12,833 nt of DNA from Comamonadaceae bacterium (GTDB taxonomy: Bacteria; Pseudomonadota; Gammaproteobacteria; Burkholderiales; Burkholderiaceae_C): contig CANCCF010000108.1 in assembly GCA_947374485.1 (NCBI GenBank), positions 1 to 12,833 on the forward strand. The letters are read 5' to 3'. The notes below the pieces were generated by a model. The model was not told where the DNA came from. It worked only from the letters and a program-made list of their open reading frames with translations, and searched no databases. The position numbers were made by a program, and so were the translations under genes. This document shows positions 1 to 4,994 of the stretch, in pieces; positions within the stretch are counted from its first letter, which is position 1; each line of letters starts with the position of its first letter.

Positions 1-951
1 TCAGAGGGCGAACTGCCGGACGATCCGGTGCAGATCCGTCGCATTGCCAAGACCGTGGGTTACCCGGTCATCATCAAGGCCGCCGGTGGCGGCGGTGGGC
101 GCGGCATGCGCGTGGTGCACACCGAAGCGGCGCTGATCAATGCCGTGCAAATGACCAAGGCCGAGGCCGGTGCCGCCTTTGGCAATCCTGCGGTCTATAT
201 GGAAAAGTTCCTGCAGAACCCGCGCCACGTCGAAATCCAGATCATTGCCGACAAGCACAAGAATGGCGTCTACCTGGGCGAGCGCGACTGCTCCATGCAG
301 CGGCGCCACCAGAAGGTGCTGGAAGAGTCGCCCGCACCGGGCATCAACCGCAAGCTGATCGAACGCATTGGCGAGCGCTGTGTGGCCGCCTGCAAGAAGA
401 TTGGCTACCGGGGTGCTGGCACTTTCGAGTTCCTGTACGAAGACGGCGAGTTCTATTTCATTGAAATGAACACCCGTGTGCAGGTCGAGCACCCCGTCAC
501 CGAGATGGTGACCGGCATCGACATCGTCAAGACCCAGATCATGGTGGCAGCCGGTGAAAAGCTGCCCTTCAGCCAGCGCGATATTGTGATGCGCGGCCAC
601 GCCATCGAGTGCCGGGTGAATGCCGAGGACCCGTATAAGTTCACACCGTCCCCAGGCCGTGTGACCATGTGGCATGCGCCGGGCGGCCCGGGTGTGCGGG
701 TGGACTCGCATGTGTATACCAACTACTTTGTGCCGCCCAACTACGACTCCATGATCGGCAAGATCATTGTGCACGGCGACACCCGCGAGCAGGCCATGGC
801 CCGCATGCGCACGGCGCTGGCGGAAACCGTGGTGGAGGGCATCAACACCAACATCCCGCTGCACCGCGAGCTGATGGTGGACGCCAAGTTCATGGACGGT
901 GGCACCAACATCCACTACCTGGAACACTGGCTTGAACAGCACAAGCGCTAG
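1..951 (+). CDS. accC: Biotin carboxylase subunit of acetyl-CoA carboxylase (5' end outside window)
   Basis: The protein carboxylates the biotin of AccB using ATP and bicarbonate, the first step of fatty acid synthesis in the cytoplasm. The frame is open from base 1 and shows 316 residues ending in TAG. It aligns with E. coli AccC (449 residues) at a constant offset of 133, so roughly the first 133 residues (biotin carboxylase N domain) lie upstream. Visible here are the glycine-rich ATP lid GGGGGRGM (residues 29-36), the ATP lysine K26, the RRHQK motif (101-105), the metal and active-site residues E143, E155, N157 and R159 in YFIEMNTR, and R205 in ECRVNAED, all matching known functional positions. 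The C-terminal domain is complete, ending near GGTNIHYLE. The GTG at 28 is an internal valine codon, not a start. prmA follows after 10 bases. accB is expected just upstream from the usual gene order (inference). Confidence 0.97.
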   Translation, partial: SEGELPDDPVQIRRIAKTVGYPVIIKAAGGGGGRGMRVVHTEAALINAVQMTKAEAGAAFGNPAVYMEKFLQNPRHVEIQIIADKHKNGVYLGERDCSMQRRHQKVLEESPAPGINRKLIERIGERCVAACKKIGYRGAGTFEFLYEDGEFYFIEMNTRVQVEHPVTEMVTGIDIVKTQIMVAAGEKLPFSQRDIVMRGHAIECRVNAEDPYKFTPSPGRVTMWHAPGGPGVRVDSHVYTNYFVPPNYDSMIGKIIVHGDTREQAMARMRTALAETVVEGINTNIPLHRELMVDAKFMDGGTNIHYLEHWLEQHKR

Positions 952-961
952 AGCCAGCGCC

Positions 962-1840
962 ATGTTCGAGTTGCGCCTGATGTGCCCGGAAGACCGGGTC
1001 GAAGCCCTGAGCGACGCGCTGGACGCACTGGACGCCCTGAGCGTGAGTGTGGAAGACGCCGACGCGCAGACCGATGCCGAGCAAGCCTTGTTTGGCGAGC
1101 CCGGCATGCCCGCGCCCAAGGAGGGCTGGCAGCGCTCGCGCGTGATTGCCCTGTTTGACAAGGAAGACGTGGCGCGCGAGGCCGCTGCCTTACTGCAGGC
1201 GCAGGATTTTTTTGGCACCTGCCAGGTGCTGGGCATCAACGCTGTGCCCGACCAGGACTGGGTGCGCCTGACGCAATCGCAGTTTGCGCCAGTCGAGATC
1301 ACACCGGAATTCTGGATCGTGCCGACCTGGCACGAACCACCCCAACAGGCCCAGCAGGTCATACGCCTGGACCCAGGCCTGGCCTTTGGTACCGGCACCC
1401 ACCCTACCACCCGCATGTGCCTGCGCTGGATTGCCAGCCACCCGGTGCCCGGGCGCGTGCTGGACTATGGTTGCGGCTCCGGCATATTGGCCATTGGCGC
1501 TGCCAAGTACGGTGCCCAGGACGTGCTGGCGGTCGACATTGATGAAGCGGCCGTGCAGTCGACCGAATTGAATGCCGAGGCCAACCGGGTGACGCTGGTG
1601 GCCGGAATGCCGGACAAGGCCGCGGGTGTTTTCGGGTTGGTGCTGGCCAACATTCTGGCCACACCGCTCAAGGTGCTGGCGCCGCTCTTGTGCGCGCACG
1701 TGCAGCCTGGCGGGCAACTCGTGCTGGCCGGCATTCTGGAGCGCCAGGCGGACGAACTGAAGGCGACCTACGCGCCCTATTGCGCGCTTGTGGTCAGCGA
1801 CACGGAAGACGGCTGGATCCTGATGACGGCCACGTTGTAG
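962..1840 (+). CDS. prmA: Ribosomal protein L11 methyltransferase
   Basis: A SAM-dependent methyltransferase that trimethylates ribosomal protein L11 in the cytoplasm. The 292-residue product matches the usual length (E. coli 293). An N-terminal substrate-binding domain (about 1-110) precedes the family signature LDPGLAFGTGTHPTT (136-150), the SAM motif I LDYGCGSGILAIGA (167-180), the acidic VDID (191-194) that binds the SAM ribose, and the catalytic-side motif VLANILATPL (227-236). The ATG at 962 is chosen because it gives the family N-terminus (MFELRL) and sits 10 bases after the accC stop; in-frame codons further upstream lie inside accC. The Shine-Dalgarno sequence is weak (GAGCCAGCG), which suggests coupling to accC translation. 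The accC-prmA pairing is common in proteobacteria. Identification is secure. Confidence 0.97.
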   Translation: MFELRLMCPEDRVEALSDALDALDALSVSVEDADAQTDAEQALFGEPGMPAPKEGWQRSRVIALFDKEDVAREAAALLQAQDFFGTCQVLGINAVPDQDWVRLTQSQFAPVEITPEFWIVPTWHEPPQQAQQVIRLDPGLAFGTGTHPTTRMCLRWIASHPVPGRVLDYGCGSGILAIGAAKYGAQDVLAVDIDEAAVQSTELNAEANRVTLVAGMPDKAAGVFGLVLANILATPLKVLAPLLCAHVQPGGQLVLAGILERQADELKATYAPYCALVVSDTEDGWILMTATL

Positions 1841-1876
1841 CAGCACCCGGGGGCTTTTGCCAACTGCAAGCCCATC

Positions 1877-1902
1877 TGTAGGCCGCCGTCGGCCTCTACA
1901 AT
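1877..1902 (+). promoter_or_regulatory. Candidate -10 element and stem-loop just before the DUF3426 gene
   Basis: The 71-base gap after prmA contains TACAAT at 1897-1902, a 5/6 match to a sigma-70 -10 element, ending 9 bases before the next ATG. It overlaps a short imperfect stem-loop, TGTAGGCCG (1877-1885) against CGGCC-TC-TACA (1890-1900), with a two-base bulge. No good -35 hexamer lies at the proper distance, so this is weak. Read-through from prmA is an equally good explanation for expression of the next gene. Confidence 0.3.
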
Positions 1903-1911
1903 GGCACGCAC

Positions 1912-2907
1912 ATGAGTCTGATCACCCAATGCCCGGCCTGCGCCACGATGTTTCGCGTCGTGCCGGACCAGCTTCGGATATCTGATGGCTGGGTGCGTTG
2001 TGGCCAGTGTGACGAAGTGTTTGATGCCAACGCCCACTTGCGCACCCTGGAAGAACTGCAGAGCGCCACGGCCCACGCACCGCTTGGTGCGGAAATCGAG
2101 GAGCAGACGCAAGCCCTGCCACCGGCCGAGCCAGCACCAGAACCCCAACCCCCATCGGTTGCCACGCCCGAATACGACTGGGGCGCGCCGGCGCCTGCCA
2201 TGACAGAAGCGACGCCGCTGGACGCTTTGCCGCCTGATCCTGATCCTTCCATCGCCATTGAGGTTTCAGAAAGGAAGAGCCTGGCGGACAAGGGCGACAG
2301 CGACGGTGTCACCGAAGCGCCGACCGAAGGCCAGGCTGAGCCCCTGGCTGAACCGGAGGCGTCAGTGCCAGGCACGGCCGGGGAGCCCACCCCTTCGTTC
2401 ATGGCAGTGGTGGCCAAGCCCGCACCTGCCATGCAGGGGTTGGGCACGAAGAGCCTCCTGGCCCTGTGCAGCCTGCTGGTGGCCATGCTGGCAGCCCAGG
2501 GGCTGTGGCTGCACCGTGACCAGCTGGCGGTCACGGCGCCGGCATTGCGGCCGCTGCTGCTGGCGGGCTGCGAACTGCTGGCGTGCAAGCTGCAACCCTT
2601 GCGGCAGATCGAATCGATTGCCATCGACAGCTCGGCCTTTACCAGCGTGCGCCCCGGGGTGTACCTGCTGAAGGTCAACCTGAAGAACAATGCAGCTCTG
2701 GAGCTGGCCACACCTGCCCTGGAGCTGACCCTTACCGACGCGCAGGACCGGCCCTTGCTGCGGCGGGTGCTGCAGCCAATGGAGCTCAGCAGCAAACCCG
2801 ACATGGCTGGTGCAAGTGAACTGGGTGCCAGCCTGCCGATTGCGGTGGAGCCCGGCGCCACGCCGGAAAAAATCGCCGGCTACAAGCTGCTGGCCTTCTA
2901 CCCCTAA
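1912..2907 (+). CDS. Zinc-ribbon (MJ0042-type) and DUF3426 membrane protein
   Basis: Function is unknown. The N-terminus is a small zinc ribbon with C7-x2-C10 and C30-x2-C33 in the form CPACATMFRV...VRCGQCDEVFDA, typical of the MJ0042 family. A long Pro/Ala/Glu-rich acidic linker (about 45-170) follows, then one membrane helix (about 180-199, SLLALCSLLVAMLAAQGLWL), then a C-terminal DUF3426 domain (about 200-331). That domain has the familiar paired cysteines C220 and C225 (LAGCELLACKLQP), probably on the periplasmic side. The predicted topology is ribbon in the cytoplasm and DUF3426 outside (inference). The start is the only upstream ATG and has no visible Shine-Dalgarno sequence. Proteins of this type often sit beside prmA in Burkholderiales. 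The gene ends just before a strong terminator. The family call is secure; no role is known to me. Confidence 0.9.
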   Translation: MSLITQCPACATMFRVVPDQLRISDGWVRCGQCDEVFDANAHLRTLEELQSATAHAPLGAEIEEQTQALPPAEPAPEPQPPSVATPEYDWGAPAPAMTEATPLDALPPDPDPSIAIEVSERKSLADKGDSDGVTEAPTEGQAEPLAEPEASVPGTAGEPTPSFMAVVAKPAPAMQGLGTKSLLALCSLLVAMLAAQGLWLHRDQLAVTAPALRPLLLAGCELLACKLQPLRQIESIAIDSSAFTSVRPGVYLLKVNLKNNAALELATPALELTLTDAQDRPLLRRVLQPMELSSKPDMAGASELGASLPIAVEPGATPEKIAGYKLLAFYP

Positions 2908-2926
2908 GCCACGCCCATTCAGGAAT

Positions 2927-2959
2927 AAAAAAGCCCGGCACCCATGGGGGCCGGGCTTT
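2927..2959. terminator. Bidirectional rho-independent terminator between convergent genes
   Basis: AAAGCCCGGC (2930-2939) pairs perfectly with GCCGGGCTTT (2950-2959) around a 10-base loop that itself contains the palindrome CCCATGGG. On the minus strand the stem runs into six T residues, making a strong terminator for the H1-like gene that ends at 2974. On the plus strand only three T residues follow, so termination of the accC-prmA-DUF3426 transcripts should be weaker. Confidence 0.9.
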
Positions 2960-2973
2960 GATTCCCTGGCTAA

Positions 2974-3468
2974 TCAGGGCTTGCTGGCGGTAGGAAACGG
3001 CCAGGCAGCCTGCGGGTTCAGCGTGGTCTGAGCGGCAGGAGCGGTGGACGCGGCAGCGGGTGCTTTCGCGGCTTTCTTCGCAGCCGGCTTCTTGGCTGCT
3101 TTTTTGGCGGCTGGCTTCTTGGCTGCGGGCTTTTTGACAGCCGCCTTCTTGGCCGCCGGGGCGGCCTTCTTGGCTACCGCTTTTTTGGCGGCGGGCTTCT
3201 TTGCAACAGCTTTCTTGGCAGCGGGTGCTGCTTTTTTGGCTGGTGCTGCCTTCTTGGCCGGAGCGGCTTTCTTGGCGGCTACCTTTTTGGCGGGAGCTGC
3301 CTTTTTGGCCGGAGCAGCTTTCTTGGCGGCTACCTTCTTGGCCGGGGCTGCCTTCTTCGCAGGGGCTGCCTTCTTGGCCGGAGCGGCCTTTTTCGCTGCT
3401 ACTTTTTTAGCAGGAGCTTTCTTTGCGGGAGCGGCCTTTTTTGCGGCCGGTTTTTTTGCAGTTGCCAT
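2974..3468 (-). CDS. Histone H1-like alanine/lysine-rich nucleoid protein
   Basis: A probable DNA-binding, nucleoid-associated protein of 164 residues resembling the C-terminal tail of eukaryotic H1, as in bacterial HctB/AlgP/BpH1-type proteins. It contains 50 lysines, almost all in 24 KK pairs spaced 4-7 residues apart, within Ala/Pro (AAPAKKAAPAKK). It has no Asp, Glu or Arg. Residues 22-83 form a higher-order repeat in which KVAAKK recurs at residues 22, 45 and 62. The last 15 residues (150-164, LNPQAAWPFPTASKP) break the pattern and are aromatic. The ATG at 3468 is chosen because AAGGAG lies six bases upstream and the MATAKK N-terminus fits the family; the longer open frame to 3582 adds unrelated sequence. 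Transcription ends at the stem-loop at 2927-2959. The protein is probably disordered when free of DNA. Its precise role in this organism is not shown by the sequence. Confidence 0.92.
   Translation of the reverse strand: MATAKKPAAKKAAPAKKAPAKKVAAKKAAPAKKAAPAKKAAPAKKVAAKKAAPAKKAAPAKKVAAKKAAPAKKAAPAKKAAPAAKKAVAKKPAAKKAVAKKAAPAAKKAAVKKPAAKKPAAKKAAKKPAAKKAAKAPAAASTAPAAQTTLNPQAAWPFPTASKP
3201..3402 (-). repeat. Coding repeats in the H1-like gene (15-18 bp units, 51 and 69 bp super-units)
   Basis: Units of about 15-18 bp encoding KKAAPA or KKVAA are repeated through the gene. The valine-marked super-unit begins near 3402, 3333 and 3282 (codons 23, 46 and 63), giving spacings of 69 and 51 bp. The 51-bp unit resembles the 69-bp one with one KKAAPA module removed, which fits expansion and contraction by slippage or unequal recombination (inference). 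Confidence 0.75.
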
Positions 3469-3652
3469 AATTTTCTCCTTGATCAGATAACAAAGAGCGC
3501 TTCTTGCGCGTTGGATTGCAGGAAGCGATTCATACCGTTGGGCAGTTTCCCAGCGGCATGAACGGGGAGACACACCAGCCATGCGCCCTCTGCGGGGCGA
3601 TTGTGCAGGTGTGAAATTTCAAAAAGCATGGTGAGCCATCCGTACCCGGCCA
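3469..3652 (-). other. Leader region of the H1-like gene, downstream of nrdB
   Basis: These 184 non-coding bases lie between the nrdB stop and the H1-like start. They contain the 10-bp palindrome TGAAATTTCA (3612-3621) and a short GC hairpin (CGCCC 3584-3588 with GGGCG 3595-3599) without a T tract, so there is no clear terminator for nrdB. I found no promoter with both hexamers well matched and correctly spaced. The H1-like gene therefore either has a promoter I cannot recognise or is partly read from nrdAB. Confidence 0.5.
3475..3480 (-). promoter_or_regulatory. Strong ribosome binding site of the H1-like gene
   Basis: The minus strand reads AAGGAG, then six bases (AAAATT), then ATG at 3468. 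This is the best Shine-Dalgarno sequence in the window and fixes the start codon. It is consistent with an abundant nucleoid protein. Confidence 0.85.
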
Positions 3653-4873
3653 TCAGTCCCAGGACAGGGCACCGCCCGACTGGTACTCGATCACACGGGT
3701 CTCGAAAAAGTTGCGTTCTTTTTTCAGGTCAATCATCTCGCTCATCCAGGGGAAGGGGTTCTCTTCATTGGGGAAGAGCGGCTCGAGGCCAATCTGGGTG
3801 GCGCGGCGGTTGGCGATATAGCGCAAATAACCCTTGAACATGGATGCGTTCATGCCCAGCACGCCACGCGGCATGGTGTCTTCGGCATAGCGGTATTCGA
3901 GCTCGGTGGCCTTTTCGAACAGGGCCTTGATTTCGGCCTTGAACTCGGGCGTCCAGAGCTGCGGATTTTCGGCCTTGAGCTGGTTGATCAAATCGATGCC
4001 GAAGTTGCAGTGCATAGACTCGTCGCGCAGGATGTACTGGTACTGCTCGGCCGCACCGGTCATCTTGTTCTGGCGGCCCAGCGCCAGGATTTGCGTGAAG
4101 CCCACGTAGAAAAACAGGCCTTCCATCAGGCAGGCAAACACGATCAGGCTTTTGAGCAGGGTCTGGTCGTTCTCCATGGTGCCGGTATGGAAGTTGGGGT
4201 CCATGATGGCTTCGATGAAGGGGATCAGGAACTGGTCCTTGTCGCGGATCGACTGCACCTCGTTGTAGGCGTTGAAGATCTCGCCTTCGTCCAGCCCCAG
4301 CGACTCCACGATGTACTGGTAGGCGTGGGTGTGGATGGCTTCTTCAAAGGCCTGGCGCAAGAGGAACTGGCGACACTCGGGCGCGGTGATGTGGCGGTAG
4401 GTGCCCAGCACGATGTTGTTGGCGGCCAGCGAGTCGGCCGTGACAAAAAAGCCCAGGTTGCGCTTGACGATGCGGCGCTCGTCCTCGGTCAGGCCGTTAG
4501 GTGTTTTCCAGAGCGCGATGTCGCGTGTCATGTTGACCTCTTGCGGCATCCAGTGGTTGGCGCAGCTGGCTAGGTATTTTTCCCAGGCCCATTTGTACTT
4601 GAAGGGCACCAGCTGGTTCACATCGGTCTGGCCGTTGATGATGCGCTTGTCGGCCGCACTGACGCGGCGCGCGGCTTCTTTCAACAGGGGCTTGATGGGC
4701 GATGTGTAGCTGGAAGCCGCGGGTGCGGAAGCAGTGACTGTGACACGGGCACCGTCGTCGAGCGTGCGTATTTCAGGGGAAACGATTTCTTGCGTCAGCG
4801 GCGCAGCAGGCTGCGTCGTACGTGCAAAATTTGATGGCTGTGAGGGCTTGACTTCTTCGTCCCAGGTCAACAT
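3653..4873 (-). CDS. nrdB: Class Ia ribonucleoside-diphosphate reductase, beta (radical) subunit
   Basis: NrdB houses the di-iron centre and tyrosyl radical that starts nucleotide reduction in NrdA, supplying dNTPs in the cytoplasm. The 406-residue product shows all the expected ligands: D147, E178 and H181 (EEAIHTHAY), E251, and E285 with H288 (RDESMH). The radical tyrosine Y185 is four residues after H181, so this is the tyrosyl (Ia) type and not the Tyr-less Mn/Fe (Ic) type. Y397 near the C-terminus corresponds to the E. coli radical-transfer Y356. The region before the first iron ligand is about 63 residues longer than in E. coli and begins with a low-complexity segment. The ATG at 4873 is preferred: GGAAA lies five bases upstream, and the in-frame TTG at 4885 overlaps this site. 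nrdA lies 121 bases upstream on the same strand. Confidence 0.97.
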   Translation of the reverse strand: MLTWDEEVKPSQPSNFARTTQPAAPLTQEIVSPEIRTLDDGARVTVTASAPAASSYTSPIKPLLKEAARRVSAADKRIINGQTDVNQLVPFKYKWAWEKYLASCANHWMPQEVNMTRDIALWKTPNGLTEDERRIVKRNLGFFVTADSLAANNIVLGTYRHITAPECRQFLLRQAFEEAIHTHAYQYIVESLGLDEGEIFNAYNEVQSIRDKDQFLIPFIEAIMDPNFHTGTMENDQTLLKSLIVFACLMEGLFFYVGFTQILALGRQNKMTGAAEQYQYILRDESMHCNFGIDLINQLKAENPQLWTPEFKAEIKALFEKATELEYRYAEDTMPRGVLGMNASMFKGYLRYIANRRATQIGLEPLFPNEENPFPWMSEMIDLKKERNFFETRVIEYQSGGALSWD

Positions 4874-4892
4874 AGGTGTTTCCAATCAGCGG

Positions 4893-4920
4893 ATTATGAG
4901 AGCAGTGAAATGAAAAGCAA
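4893..4920 (-). promoter_or_regulatory. Candidate promoter for nrdB inside the nrdA-nrdB spacer
   Basis: On the minus strand TTGCTT (4920-4915) and CATAAT (4898-4893) are separated by 16 bases, a plausible sigma-70 pair. The predicted start near 4886 would give a leader of about 12 bases that still contains the GGAAA ribosome binding site. The -10 matches 5/6 but the -35 is only moderate. Confidence 0.4.
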
Positions 4921-4938
4921 AGGGCTCCTGCATTTCAC
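4905..4938 (-). repeat. 8-bp inverted repeat in the nrdA-nrdB spacer
   Basis: GTGAAATG (4905-4912) and CATTTCAC (4931-4938) are perfect inverted copies 18 bases apart. The candidate nrdB -35 element lies in the loop. This could be a protein-binding site or an RNA stem; nothing in the sequence decides between them. Confidence 0.45.
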
Positions 4939-4941
4939 GTT

Positions 4942-4985
4942 AAAAAAATGTGGTGGATAAGCATCGCAGGGTCGCTGCGATGCTT
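4942..4985 (-). terminator. Perfect 11-bp hairpin after nrdA, followed by a T7 run
   Basis: AAGCATCGCAG (4959-4969) pairs with CTGCGATGCTT (4975-4985) around a five-base loop, starting 10 bases after the nrdA stop on the minus strand. Seven T residues (4948-4942) follow, but 10 bases beyond the stem, so it is not a textbook terminator. It may be a partial terminator, an mRNA 3'-end stabiliser or a processing site separating nrdA from nrdB expression. The palindrome TGTCTAGACA (4985-4994) abuts it. Confidence 0.5.
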
Positions 4986-4994
4986 GTCTAGACA

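Noticed and set aside
1..1416. 471-residue minus-strand open frame opposite accC and prmA
   Set aside because: Opposite two well identified genes; no recognisable family, and low-complexity His/Val/Gly composition.
1901..1916. TGGCACG near 1903 as a sigma-54 promoter
   Set aside because: The -12 half (TTGC at the proper spacing) is absent; no convincing sigma-54 promoter for PilR was found in the window.
3201..3402. Repeats in the H1-like gene as a CRISPR or mobile-element array
   Set aside because: The repeats are in-frame codon repeats without unique spacers; they are explained by the protein.
3044..3490. Plus-strand open frame of Ala/Phe/Leu-rich repeats resembling a membrane protein
   Set aside because: It is the reverse complement of the Lys/Ala repeats of the H1-like gene, which has the good ribosome binding site and terminator on the other strand.
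3612..3621. Palindrome TGAAATTTCA upstream of the H1-like gene as an operator
   Set aside because: A lone 10-bp palindrome with no adjacent promoter that I can defend; it is noted only in the leader description.
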